Source: Flavobacteriales bacterium
GTDB lineage: Bacteria > Bacteroidota > Bacteroidia > Flavobacteriales > Crocinitomicaceae
Direction: 5' to 3'
Length of the DNA stretch: 26,365 bases
NCBI GenBank assembly: GCA_947375085.1
Contig: CANCEQ010000014.1
Coordinates: 1-26,365, forward strand
The stretch's first letter is position 1, and each line of letters begins with the position of its first letter. Under the pieces are notes generated by a model. The model saw only the letters and a program-made list of their open reading frames with translations, had not been told where the DNA came from and did no database searches. Positions 1 to 7,308 of this stretch are shown in pieces. The position numbers and the translations under genes are program-made.

Positions 1-396
1 AGCAGGAGCTGCAGCAGGATCTGGCTGTTCATCAACCCATGTTAAGATAGCATCAATATCTTCTTTTTTCAACTCAGGAAAATCTTGCATCGCTGTTGGA
101 GACCACGTAGAAACTGTTTGAGCATAAGGATCAGTTGCTACAGCAGTTTGCCAATTATTTACCCATTGGTAAATTGAACCATCTTTAGCGCCACCATCTG
201 CCCATTTTGTTCTTACTTGAAACAATTTTGGTCCAGTACCATTTTTGTGAGGTTGGTGACAACTTGCACATTTCGCTTTGAAAAGAGCTTCGCCTTGGGC
301 ATTTGAATTGAATGAACCAACGAAAAGCATCGCTGATAAGATTCCAAAACACCACTTGTTAAAATTTTTAAACATCTGATTATTAGATATTTTCAT
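1..396 (-). CDS. c-type cytochrome, probable ActA of alternative complex III (5' part only)
   Basis: The gene enters from the left edge, so only the first 132 codons are visible. The product starts with an uncleaved-to-cleaved Sec signal (hydrophobic stretch about residues 13-32, ending near SNAQ). A haem c site CASCH follows about 10 residues later, in the context LFKAKCASCHQPHKNGTGP. A Met in an AMQDFPEL context about 70 residues downstream is a plausible axial ligand, and the visible part ends in an acidic/Pro-Ala linker (DEQPDPAAAP). This layout, a mono-haem domain followed by a Pro/Ala linker, resembles the N-terminus of ActA, the multihaem cytochrome of the alternative complex III quinol oxidase of Bacteroidota; that assignment is inference because the downstream multihaem part lies outside the window. 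The start is ATG at 396; an in-frame ATG at 375 is also possible. It is transcribed divergently from the SPOR gene. Confidence 0.8.
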   Translation of the reverse strand, partial: MKISNNQMFKNFNKWCFGILSAMLFVGSFNSNAQGEALFKAKCASCHQPHKNGTGPKLFQVRTKWADGGAKDGSIYQWVNNWQTAVATDPYAQTVSTWSPTAMQDFPELKKEDIDAILTWVDEQPDPAAAPA

Positions 397-443
397 GTAA
401 AAAACTGTTAATCTACTGTCAAAAAAACGTATTTTGACAATCG

Positions 444-451
444 CAAATTTA
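444..451 (-). promoter_or_regulatory. Candidate -7 promoter element for the cytochrome gene
   Basis: TAAATTTG on the minus strand matches the Bacteroidota -7 consensus TAnnTTTG and lies 47 nt upstream of the cytochrome ATG. I see no TTG at the usual 19-20 nt spacing upstream, so the match rests on one element. Confidence 0.45.
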
Positions 452-674
452 GAAGAATAGAGCTATTCTGTGACAGTTTTATGACAATTTTATTTGGTTT
501 TTTATTAATTTAAAATCATTCTAAATAAGAATTAATTAAAATAAATTAACATTTCCCTTGATTAGCACCGTTTTAGGTTTTAAAAAACCAAGTTACAGAT
601 TAAATCAAAAGATCAAAAGGTGAATGATTGAGTATAACATATATGCATTCAATAAATGGTATCAATTTTTAATC

Positions 675-682
675 TATTTTTG
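675..682 (+). promoter_or_regulatory. Candidate -7 promoter element for the SPOR gene
   Basis: TATTTTTG fits TAnnTTTG and ends 19 nt before the ATG of the SPOR-domain gene. No convincing -33 TTG is visible at the right spacing. Confidence 0.4.
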
Positions 683-701
683 TAAAACTTAAAAAGCTTA
701 T

Positions 702-1100
702 ATGATTAAAAACATTTGTTTCCTTTCGACACTTATCTTCTCACTTTTTAGCTTTTCACAGGAAAGCCAAATAGAAATAATTAAAGATTCCAGAATTGAT
801 GCATTAGTTAAAAAACAAGGCGAAATAATTCCACCAGCTACAGTTCCACAAATTACCGGATACAGAATTCAATTATTTTTTGATACTGAAAAAAAGGCAG
901 TAGATGATGCTAGAGCGAAATTCATAAGTATGTACCCAAAAGTAGACACCTATGTTATTTATACCGCACCCAATTATTTCTTAAAAGTCGGTAATTTTAG
1001 AACACATTTAGAGGCTGAAAAAGTAAAAATATCAGTAGATAAAGATTTTCCTACAAATTATATCATTAAAGAATTGATAAATCTTCCTAGAATTGATTAA
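702..1100 (+). CDS. SPOR domain-containing exported protein
   Basis: A 132-residue protein with a short N-terminal signal peptide (hydrophobic residues about 4-18, ending SFSQ). The remainder from about residue 50 resembles a SPOR domain: the opening GYRIQLFFDTEKKAVDDAR, then YVIYTAPNYFLKVGNFRTHLEA follows the usual pattern in which an aromatic/Gly-Asn-Phe segment is followed by a helix of the AEK type. SPOR domains bind denuded peptidoglycan glycan strands, usually at division sites, so a periplasmic peptidoglycan-binding role is likely; no enzymatic domain is present. It ends 5 bp before the stop of the convergent HEAT-like gene, with no terminator hairpin between them. Confidence 0.8.
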   Translation: MIKNICFLSTLIFSLFSFSQESQIEIIKDSRIDALVKKQGEIIPPATVPQITGYRIQLFFDTEKKAVDDARAKFISMYPKVDTYVIYTAPNYFLKVGNFRTHLEAEKVKISVDKDFPTNYIIKELINLPRID

Positions 1101-1105
1101 TGATA

Positions 1106-1675
1106 TTAATCTTCTTCGGTATTTAAATCAAAGCTTTTTATTAAAATAGCAATTTCACTCATAATTTGAGCCTTTTGAGGATCTTTTGCTGTAACAGTAT
1201 CTTCGATGTAGTCTTTTAAATGTAATTGGCATTCCAAAATTCGATGTTCTTCAAATGGTCCTTCTAAATTCTCAAGAATAGTTAAGCACTCTAATGCTTC
1301 CATGAAATTACCTTCACAAGCAATTTCAACAAATTCAGCTATATAAGATGAATAATCAAGAGTAGAATTCCAAATGGTTGATAATACTTGTTGACGTTGA
1401 CCTATAAAATGATCATCTTTAATAATGGAAATAATTTCTTCTATTGTATTTGTTGCTTTTAAATCACCTAAAAATTCGAGAATTTCAACTTCTGATTCAT
1501 GAGATAAATCAGTTTTTAAAAGCTCTACAAGTGGTCTTAGAACTGAAACATCACCATTTACCTGTAAAGATTTTAATGCACTACTAATTTTAGATGTTTC
1601 CCCACTATTTAAATCTCCGATTAATTTTTGGATTTTTTGATTTTGCTTTTTCTTGTTATTCTCTAATTCTTCCAC
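1106..1675 (-). CDS. HEAT-repeat-like cytoplasmic protein, unknown function
   Basis: A 189-residue soluble, acidic, all-helical protein without signal peptide. Repeated amphipathic helix pairs such as LRPLVELLKTD and EVEILEFLGDLKATNTIEEIISIIKDD resemble HEAT/ARM repeats, which act as protein-binding scaffolds. The N-terminus is Lys/Asn/Gln-rich. The frame has no ATG near the front; GTG at 1675 preceded by a purine-rich AGAA is the best start, since the next Met is deep inside the fold. It converges on the SPOR gene and diverges from the solute-binding lipoprotein gene. I know this kind of gene as a conserved hypothetical of Flavobacteriales but cannot assign a process. Confidence 0.72.
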   Translation of the reverse strand: MEELENNKKKQNQKIQKLIGDLNSGETSKISSALKSLQVNGDVSVLRPLVELLKTDLSHESEVEILEFLGDLKATNTIEEIISIIKDDHFIGQRQQVLSTIWNSTLDYSSYIAEFVEIACEGNFMEALECLTILENLEGPFEEHRILECQLHLKDYIEDTVTAKDPQKAQIMSEIAILIKSFDLNTEED

Positions 1676-1694
1676 TTCTAAACGATTTTAAAGA

Positions 1695-1702
1695 CAAAAA
1701 TA
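1695..1702 (-). promoter_or_regulatory. Candidate -7 promoter element for the HEAT-like gene
   Basis: TATTTTTG on the minus strand lies 19 nt upstream of the GTG start. A TTG occurs 22 nt further upstream (1725-1727), slightly longer than the usual 19-20 nt spacing. Confidence 0.45.
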
Positions 1703-1789
1703 GTTGTTTTATTTAAGAGAAGTCCAAAAAGTAAAAAACTAACAAAATTATTTACCAGTAAAATAGAAATTAATTTATCAGTTTCTCAA

Positions 1790-1797
1790 TATATTTG
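1790..1797 (+). promoter_or_regulatory. Candidate -7 element five nt before the solute-binding lipoprotein start
   Basis: TATATTTG matches TAnnTTTG exactly and is separated from the ATG at 1803 by only TTCTT. If used, transcription would begin at or next to the start codon, giving a leaderless mRNA. No TTG is seen at -33. Confidence 0.45.
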
Positions 1798-1802
1798 TTC
1801 TT

Positions 1803-2825
1803 ATGAAAAATCAAAAAACGATATTAAAAACAATCTTTTTCCTGTTATTTATTTTGTGTTTGACATCTTGCATCGTTGAAACTGCAAAAGAATCCAAAAG
1901 ACAAAGTGTAACAATATATTCAGATTGTATTGGACAAAAAGAATCTCTATTTTTTAAGAAATTTCAAAAAAAGGAACATATTAAAGTTAAAATTGTTCAT
2001 TTAACTTCAGATAGTATTTTAAAAAGATTAAAAAATCAAGGCTTTAATTCAAACGCTGATGTAATCATAATGAAATCATTGTTTGGAATTTACAAAGCGG
2101 ATAAATTGGACTTATTACAACCGTGGAAATCTATAAAAATGAAAGAATTAATACTTCCGCATTATCGTTCAAAACAAAATACTTGGTTTGGAATTGGAAT
2201 TGACCCTTACGTTTTTGTCGCAAAAAATGATTCCAGTTCAAGTATTAATTCAATGGGAGATTTATTATATACCGAAGTAATGGATAAATGGTCATCCGAT
2301 TTAGAAAATTCTACTGATTTAATACCTTTGTTAGCACCAATTTTAAAAAAGAAAACAAGATTAGGTGCAAAAGACTGGTATTACGAATTCATAAGAAATC
2401 AACACTCTCAAGCAAATGAACTCGACAAAAACAAAATTCCAATAATGACAACAGATGTACTGTTAACCTATTATTCAAACTATTTGAAAATGTCGGAAAG
2501 AAATGACAGTACAGATTTACAGCTTCAATTATTATTCTCAAATCAAAAACAAAGAGGTGCATACTACAATATGCATTGTATCGGAATTGTAAAACAAGCT
2601 AGAAATTTTGAAAATGCTAAATTACTTGTCGAATACATTTCAAGTGCTCAAACTAATGAAAAAATAAATAATTTCTGGAAAAGTTTTCCTATAAGCTTAC
2701 ATAGTCGTATACATCCTTTTGCTTATCAAAATACATTTTTTAAAATTGCAACTATCTCACATCAACGAATGATGGCGAACTACCCTCATCTTGAAAAAAT
2801 AATAATAAAAAATAAAAACTTTTAA
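1803..2825 (+). CDS. Periplasmic solute-binding lipoprotein, ferric-iron-binding type
   Basis: A 340-residue protein with a lipoprotein signal (hydrophobic h-region then LTSC, Cys at about 23). The mature part looks like a type 2 periplasmic binding protein: the opening VTIYSDCIGQKESLFFKKFQ corresponds to the first strand and helix, a FNSNADVIIMKS segment to the ligand-pocket loop, GIGIDPYVFVAKND to the hinge region, and GIVKQARNFENAKLLVEYI to the C-terminal helix typical of FbpA/FutA-type ferric binders. A Tyr-Tyr pair precedes NMHCIGIV, where the iron-binding tyrosines of that family lie, but I cannot prove ligand identity. No ABC permease or ATPase gene accompanies it. Its place two genes upstream of feoA/feoB supports iron, and a lipid anchor facing the periplasm could feed the inner-membrane Feo system; that link is inference. 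Confidence 0.7.
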   Translation: MKNQKTILKTIFFLLFILCLTSCIVETAKESKRQSVTIYSDCIGQKESLFFKKFQKKEHIKVKIVHLTSDSILKRLKNQGFNSNADVIIMKSLFGIYKADKLDLLQPWKSIKMKELILPHYRSKQNTWFGIGIDPYVFVAKNDSSSSINSMGDLLYTEVMDKWSSDLENSTDLIPLLAPILKKKTRLGAKDWYYEFIRNQHSQANELDKNKIPIMTTDVLLTYYSNYLKMSERNDSTDLQLQLLFSNQKQRGAYYNMHCIGIVKQARNFENAKLLVEYISSAQTNEKINNFWKSFPISLHSRIHPFAYQNTFFKIATISHQRMMANYPHLEKIIIKNKNF

Positions 2826-2915
2826 AACTTAAAGCAACATTAATATTATACATTGTTAACAATTGAACAAGTAAAACTATTGATTCATTAAACAAATTTA
2901 AAAATCTGTTTTATT

Positions 2916-2923
2916 TATTTTTG
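2916..2923 (+). promoter_or_regulatory. Candidate -7 promoter element for the small membrane protein gene
   Basis: TATTTTTG fits TAnnTTTG and ends 14 nt before the ATG at 2938. Confidence 0.4.
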
Positions 2924-2937
2924 CCAAAATTGGATAA

Positions 2938-3402
2938 ATGATAAAGCAAGATAGACTTTTAAGAAAAATCGCTAATAAAGAAAAAATAACACTTTCTTTT
3001 GGTTGTGATAAAATTAAAGTATTTGCTTTAAGTTTGACTTTAATTTATCTAACACTATCATTTTCAATACTCTACATTTTTCATTTTAACTTTAAAACAC
3101 TTACTTTATTAAGTATACCATTTTTTATATACTTATTTTTAATGTTACAACTTAAAAAATATGTATCTGCTTCTATTATAGGTGAAATGTTGCTTTCTGA
3201 ATCATTATTTAAAAAGAATAAAATCACTTCTTTAAAAAGCATAAAAAAATTAAGCTCAAATACTTTTTTCAATTATGAAATCACCAAAATAATTTACAAG
3301 CTAGATGGTAATACTTTAGTAATAAGATTTATAAATAAAATTGATCGAGAACATCTTAGAGCTGAAGAAATTATAAAAACAATTCTAAAAGAAGTAGCTT
3401 AA
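2938..3402 (+). CDS. Small two-helix membrane protein, unknown
   Basis: A 154-residue Lys-rich protein with two adjacent hydrophobic stretches (about residues 29-48 and 54-71) that would form a membrane hairpin, flanked by a basic N-terminal segment and a cytoplasmic C-terminal region of about 80 residues of mixed alpha/beta character. There is no recognisable catalytic motif and I do not recognise the family. It lies between the ferric-binding-type lipoprotein and feoA, with about 110 bp on either side and its own candidate -7 box, so membership in the iron cluster is positional only. Codon use is strongly AT-biased. Confidence 0.6.
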   Translation: MIKQDRLLRKIANKEKITLSFGCDKIKVFALSLTLIYLTLSFSILYIFHFNFKTLTLLSIPFFIYLFLMLQLKKYVSASIIGEMLLSESLFKKNKITSLKSIKKLSSNTFFNYEITKIIYKLDGNTLVIRFINKIDREHLRAEEIIKTILKEVA

Positions 3403-3485
3403 GAGTGTATGAATCACTTATTAAAACTTGATGAATATCATAAAAATACCTTAAAAAGGTGAGTAAAAAATAAAATCACTTGTCG

Positions 3486-3493
3486 TAACTTTG
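3486..3493 (+). promoter_or_regulatory. Candidate -7 promoter element for feoA
   Basis: TAACTTTG fits TAnnTTTG and ends 19 nt before the feoA ATG. No obvious -33 TTG and no recognisable Fur-type palindrome are present upstream. Confidence 0.45.
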
Positions 3494-3512
3494 GTATTCA
3501 GAAAAATGTAAA

Positions 3513-3734
3513 ATGGATACTTCTCTTTCAATTGTACGCACTGGTCAAATAGTTACTATTGACAATTTAATCGATTCATCTCTTAAACCAAAACTTATGG
3601 AAATGGGATTAGTAGCAGGTAAAAAATTGAAAGTTTTGTTTAAAGCTCCTTTTGGAGACCCTATTGCAATCGATTTAGGAGGTTATGTCTTATCTCTTCG
3701 TTTAGATGAAGCTCGTTTAATAAATGTAATTTAA
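3513..3734 (+). CDS. feoA: FeoA, ferrous iron transport protein A
   Basis: A 73-residue protein consisting only of the SH3-like FeoA domain. The signature is clear: a short N-terminal turn, then LKPKLMEMGLVAGKKLKVL (the MGL..G..v pattern) and PIAIDLGGYVLSLRLDEA (the G..ialr..eA pattern). FeoA is a small cytosolic protein needed for Fe2+ uptake by FeoB. The length is typical. It lies 55 bp upstream of feoB; the gap contains a well-formed promoter of its own, so feoB may be transcribed both with and without feoA. Confidence 0.93.
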   Translation: MDTSLSIVRTGQIVTIDNLIDSSLKPKLMEMGLVAGKKLKVLFKAPFGDPIAIDLGGYVLSLRLDEARLINVI

Positions 3735-3755
3735 TTCCATACATCTTAAGCAATC

Positions 3756-3785
3756 TTGAATTTCTATAAAAAGTGACTAAATTTG
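3756..3785 (+). promoter_or_regulatory. Complete Bacteroidota-type promoter between feoA and feoB
   Basis: TTG at 3756-3758 and TAAATTTG at 3778-3785 are separated by exactly 19 nt, the canonical -33/-7 arrangement. The -7 box ends 4 nt before the feoB ATG, which predicts a leaderless or nearly leaderless feoB transcript. Confidence 0.6.
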
Positions 3786-3789
3786 TATT

Positions 3790-5745
3790 ATGAATATCGC
3801 ACTTTTAGGAAATCCAAACACGGGTAAAAGTACCATTTTTAACTTGCTAACAGGTTTGCGTCAGCATATAGGAAATTTCCCTGGCGTTACGGTTGACAAA
3901 AAAATTGGCGAATTCCTATTTGAAGATAAAAAGCACATAATTACAGATTTTCCTGGTACATATAGTATTTATCCTCGTTCCAAAGATGAGGAAGTTGTCT
4001 ATTCTGTTCTTTCAGATAAAACTCACCAAGACTATCCTGAACTTGCCATTATCGTTGTTGATGCTTCCAATTTAGAGAGAAATTTATTTTTATTTACTCA
4101 AATCTACGACCTTCAAATCCCGTCGATTTTAGTTTTGAATATGTCGGATATTGCAAACAGAAGAGGAAAGCAAATTAATATTCAACAACTTAGAGAAGAA
4201 TTTCCAGGTGTTACAATAGTTGAAACAAGTGCTCGTATTAAATTAGGTATAGACCGTTTGAAAGAGGCTATTCATTCATTTAAACCAGAGTCATCAAATA
4301 AAAAATTTATTAATGATTTTCAACTGTATAAAATAGATGATACTATAAATCAATCTATTGATACAGAAAAACGATATGCAAAAATTAGATTTCTCTTGAA
4401 TTCAGTTGTTAAAGAACAACTTGTTTCTGAAGATTCAAAAAGTAGTAAACTTGACCGAATATTAGTGCATCCTATTTTAGGTTATTTAATATTTACACTC
4501 GTATTATTTGTTCTTTTTCAATTCATTTATGTTTTTGCAGCTTTTCCAATGGACCTAATTGATGGAACTTTCTCCAATATTAGCTCTTGGCTTCATGAAA
4601 TGCTACCCGTAGGATACTTTTCAGATTTAATAAGTCAAGGAATAGTTCCAGGAATTGGTGGAGTTGTTGTTTTTGTTCCTCAGATAGCTCTGTTGTTTTT
4701 ATTTTTATCAATTCTTGAAGAAAGTGGTTATTTGGCGAGAGTTGTTTTTATCATGGACCGATTGATGCGACCACTTGGCTTAAATGGGAAAAGTGTTGTT
4801 CCTCTACTTTCAAGTGTAGCATGCGCAATCCCAGGTGTAATGGCAGCAAGGACGATTAGCAATTGGAAAGAGAGAATTATAACAATACTTGTATCTCCTC
4901 TAATGAGTTGTAGTGCCCGAATTCCTGTGTATACTCTATTAATAGCTTTAGTTATACCTTCAAAATTAATTTTTGGATTTATCAATTTACAAGGTCTAGT
5001 ATTATTTGCATTATATGCTTTGGGGTTAATATCTGCATTGGTTGTTTCAGTAATAATGAATTTTTTTATTAGAAGTAAGGAAAAAAGTTTTCTATTGTTG
5101 GAAATGCCTTCATACAAGATGCCTCGTTGGGGTAACATCAGTTTAAATGTATTAGAAAAAGTAAAAGTATTTGTCTTACAAGCTGGAAAAGTAATTTTAG
5201 CAATCTCTATTATTTTATGGGCACTTGCTACTTTTGGTCCGTCGGAAAGAATGGAAAATGTAGAAAAGTCTCTTAAAAAAGAAATTTCTTTCCGAAAATT
5301 ATCTAAAGAAGAACAACAACACATAATTGCAGCTGAAAAACTTGCCAATTCCTATATTGGCATAATTGGAAAATCAATTGAGCCAATTATAAAACCTATC
5401 GGATATGATTGGAAAATTGGTATTTCATTAATTACATCATTTGCTGCACGTGAAGTATTTGTAGGTTCATTAGCAACAATTTATGCAATTCAAGAAGATG
5501 GAGAAGAAAACAAATCGTTATTGAATCGACTTCGTGAAGAACAAAGATCAGATGGAACAAAAGTCTATTCACTAGCGACAGGTGTTTCTTTGATGGTGTT
5601 TTATGTATATGCTATGCAATGTATGGCAACATTAGCAGTAGTTAAAAGAGAAACAAAAAGTTGGAAATGGCCTCTTTTTCAAATCGCTTTTATGGGTGTA
5701 TTAGCCTATTTAGGGGCTTTTATCGCTTTTACTATCTTTAGATAA
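3790..5745 (+). CDS. feoB: FeoB, Fe2+ transporter GTPase
   Basis: A 651-residue inner-membrane protein. The N-terminal G domain has G1 GNPNTGKST (8-15), a switch Thr in PGVTVDK (about 34), G3 DFPG (53-56) and G4 NMSD (117-120). A helical regulatory segment (about 165-230) follows, then the transmembrane part with the two Gate-type repeats: LEESGYLARVVFIMDRLM and GLNGKSVVPLL..ACAIPGVMAAR, then the region around SPLMSCSARIPVYTLL with its membrane Cys. FeoB imports Fe2+ across the cytoplasmic membrane. The length is slightly below many family members because the linker between the domains and the C-terminus are short. The start is fixed because the P-loop begins at residue 8. The next gene starts 4 nt after the stop. 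Confidence 0.96.
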   Translation: MNIALLGNPNTGKSTIFNLLTGLRQHIGNFPGVTVDKKIGEFLFEDKKHIITDFPGTYSIYPRSKDEEVVYSVLSDKTHQDYPELAIIVVDASNLERNLFLFTQIYDLQIPSILVLNMSDIANRRGKQINIQQLREEFPGVTIVETSARIKLGIDRLKEAIHSFKPESSNKKFINDFQLYKIDDTINQSIDTEKRYAKIRFLLNSVVKEQLVSEDSKSSKLDRILVHPILGYLIFTLVLFVLFQFIYVFAAFPMDLIDGTFSNISSWLHEMLPVGYFSDLISQGIVPGIGGVVVFVPQIALLFLFLSILEESGYLARVVFIMDRLMRPLGLNGKSVVPLLSSVACAIPGVMAARTISNWKERIITILVSPLMSCSARIPVYTLLIALVIPSKLIFGFINLQGLVLFALYALGLISALVVSVIMNFFIRSKEKSFLLLEMPSYKMPRWGNISLNVLEKVKVFVLQAGKVILAISIILWALATFGPSERMENVEKSLKKEISFRKLSKEEQQHIIAAEKLANSYIGIIGKSIEPIIKPIGYDWKIGISLITSFAAREVFVGSLATIYAIQEDGEENKSLLNRLREEQRSDGTKVYSLATGVSLMVFYVYAMQCMATLAVVKRETKSWKWPLFQIAFMGVLAYLGAFIAFTIFR

Positions 5746-5749
5746 TGCT

Positions 5750-5881
5750 ATGCAAATCCTACTAACCATATTTGCAATTTTATTTGCTTTACTATACCTC
5801 GGAAGAGAATTTTACAAACGTTTTTTTGGAAAGAATAAAAAATGTGATGGCTGTGGAATTTCAAAAAGTATGGAAAAATAG
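5750..5881 (+). CDS. FeoB-associated Cys-rich small membrane protein
   Basis: A 43-residue frame starting 4 nt after the feoB stop (ATG at 5750, TAG at 5879-5881). One hydrophobic helix (about residues 3-18) is followed by a basic stretch (REFYKRFFGKNKK) and a C-terminal CDGCG, i.e. a CxxC pair, then ISKSMEK. This matches the architecture of the FeoB-associated Cys-rich membrane proteins found directly after feoB in many bacteria, which are thought to help FeoB function, perhaps through metal binding by the CxxC. Size, spacing and motif together make it a real gene; the exact function of the family is not settled. Confidence 0.85.
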   Translation: MQILLTIFAILFALLYLGREFYKRFFGKNKKCDGCGISKSMEK

Positions 5882-5955
5882 CTGATAAATTCATTTATGA
5901 CGAAAATCATTCCAAAACTTTAACATCCCAAAACCTTTCAACTATTTTATAATCC

Positions 5956-5963
5956 TATCTTTG
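5956..5963 (+). promoter_or_regulatory. Candidate -7 promoter element for the barrel protein gene
   Basis: TATCTTTG fits TAnnTTTG, ends 19 nt before the ATG at 5983, and is followed by CG as in many Bacteroidota promoters. Confidence 0.5.
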
Positions 5964-5982
5964 CGATTCAAAAAATACGATT

Positions 5983-6813
5983 ATGAAATTTACATTATTT
6001 TTAGTTCTTGCAATAAGTACTTTCTCTTTCGCACAAGATGAAAAACCAGTTTCATCGACTTCTAAAAAAGGAAGTTTCTATGTGTATTGGGGATGGAATA
6101 GAGCAAAGTACTCAAATTCAGATATTTCATTCAAAGGAAATAATTATGATTTTACATTATATGATGTAGAAGCAATGGACCGACAAAGTAAATTCGATTT
6201 AGGTTTATATTTGAATCCTGGAACAATCACCATTCCACAATACAATTTAAGAATTGGATATTACTTAAATGATAAATACGATATTTCAATTGGAGTTGAT
6301 CATATGAAATATGTAATGAGAGCTTGGCAGGCATCTACAATTGACGGAACAATTACAAATTCTGGCACTACTTATGACGGCACTTATTCCAATGCACCTT
6401 TTATGATTAAACCAAATTTTTTAATGTTTGAACATACTGATGGTTTAAATTACATTAATACAGAAATAAGAAGACACGATAATTTATACCAAAAAGATAA
6501 ATTTAACGTAAGTTTCATCGAAGGATTAGGCGGTGGTGTATTAGTGCCTAGAACAAATACTACCTTACTTAATAATCCAAGATACGATCAATTTCATTTG
6601 GCGGGATTTGGTTTAGGTGCAATGATTGGATTAAATGTTGAATTTATTAATCATATTTTCATCCAAACAGAATTAAAAGCTGGATATATCAATATGCCGT
6701 CTGTTCGTACAACAATGTTCAAATCAGACATTGCTAAACAAAGTTTCAATTTCTTGCAAACAAATGTTGTATTTGGATATCGATTTTTCGCTAAAAAAGG
6801 CAACAAAAAATAA
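5983..6813 (+). CDS. Outer-membrane beta-barrel protein, unknown
   Basis: A 276-residue exported protein with a clean signal peptide (MKFTLFLVLAISTFSFAQ, cleavage after FAQ likely). The mature chain has alternating amphipathic strands rich in Tyr, Gly and Asn (for example SFYVYWGWNRAKYSN, YNLRIGYYLNDKYDISIGVDHMKYV) and ends in a barrel-like strand TNVVFGYRFFAKK with an aromatic near the C-terminus, as in outer-membrane barrels of Bacteroidota. No TonB plug domain is present, and the size suits an 8-12 strand barrel. I do not recognise a specific family. It is followed after 18 bp by a small lipoprotein gene, so the two are probably co-transcribed. It has its own promoter and is unlikely to belong to the feo transcript. 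Confidence 0.7.
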   Translation: MKFTLFLVLAISTFSFAQDEKPVSSTSKKGSFYVYWGWNRAKYSNSDISFKGNNYDFTLYDVEAMDRQSKFDLGLYLNPGTITIPQYNLRIGYYLNDKYDISIGVDHMKYVMRAWQASTIDGTITNSGTTYDGTYSNAPFMIKPNFLMFEHTDGLNYINTEIRRHDNLYQKDKFNVSFIEGLGGGVLVPRTNTTLLNNPRYDQFHLAGFGLGAMIGLNVEFINHIFIQTELKAGYINMPSVRTTMFKSDIAKQSFNFLQTNVVFGYRFFAKKGNKK

Positions 6814-6831
6814 TTCTATAAAACATTAATT

Positions 6832-7221
6832 ATGAAATACATATATATCTTTTTAGCACTTTTTTTAGTTGGCTCTTGTAGCCCTGAAAGTATGGTAAAT
6901 AGAAAAATTGATGGAGAATGGAATCTAGTAACCATCAATTCAGAAAGTTTATCAGCAAACTATTCTAAATCGATTCAATTTAAAAAAGATGGTAAAGGTG
7001 GTACAATCGTATATACCATTGTAAATAATGACACAACAACTGTTAAAAGTGGAATTTATGCATTGATTAAATCTGGATCAATGTCATTTGCATTTCCAAA
7101 TAGTTCTTTTGGTTCAGGTTATGAAACACAAAGTTTTGATTTAACAAAAAGCACCAAATCGGACTTAGTCTTGACCGAAATAGGTAACGGTAATAGTATT
7201 TATACTTTTAAGAAAAAATAA
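6832..7221 (+). CDS. Lipocalin-like small lipoprotein
   Basis: A 129-residue protein with a lipoprotein signal (hydrophobic residues 3-14 then VGSCS, Cys at about 16). The mature part begins IDGEWNLVTINSE and continues with alternating short strands (SIQFKKDGKGGTIVYTI, SGIYALIKSGSMSFAF, SDLVLTEIGNGNSIYTFKKK), the pattern of the lipocalin-like calycin domains common in Bacteroidota lipoproteins. The ligand is unknown. It lies 18 bp downstream of the barrel gene, so an envelope pair is likely. Confidence 0.7.
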   Translation: MKYIYIFLALFLVGSCSPESMVNRKIDGEWNLVTINSESLSANYSKSIQFKKDGKGGTIVYTIVNNDTTTVKSGIYALIKSGSMSFAFPNSSFGSGYETQSFDLTKSTKSDLVLTEIGNGNSIYTFKKK

Positions 7222-7263
7222 ATCATTTCCATTACTGATTCACATCATACAAATTTGACTTTC

Positions 7264-7308
7264 AATCCACTACTATTGTAATAGAAATACAAATAATAGT
7301 AGTGGATT
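7264..7308 (+). promoter_or_regulatory. Perfect 14-bp inverted repeat directly abutting the usp start codon
   Basis: The arms AATCCACTACTATT (7264-7277) and its exact complement AATAGTAGTGGATT (7295-7308) enclose a 17-nt AT-rich loop; the next base is the A of the ATG. A G-T and a T-A pair can extend the stem inward to 16 bp. As RNA this would sequester the translation start region; as DNA it is a large operator-like palindrome. Confidence 0.75.

Larger units (their letters stand above)
397..701. other. Divergent intergenic region without a gene
   Basis: These 305 very AT-rich bases separate the divergent cytochrome and SPOR genes. They hold the two candidate -7 boxes listed separately and a short perfect palindrome with the arms GGTTTT/AAAACC at 576-589. 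I see no tRNA-like fold, no open frame with coding character and no clear terminator. Confidence 0.6.

Noticed and set aside
397..701. Possible small RNA or riboswitch in the left divergent spacer
   Set aside because: Only a 6-bp palindrome with a two-base loop is visible; no conserved riboswitch core or terminator follows.
3081..3272. Minus-strand frame inside the two-helix membrane protein gene
   Set aside because: Short, AT-driven and antisense to a better frame with signal for membrane helices and its own promoter box.
4728..5348. Long open frame on the minus strand opposite feoB (206 codons)
   Set aside because: It lies entirely inside the conserved membrane part of feoB, its predicted product has no family-like pattern, and no promoter belongs to it; it is an antisense shadow.
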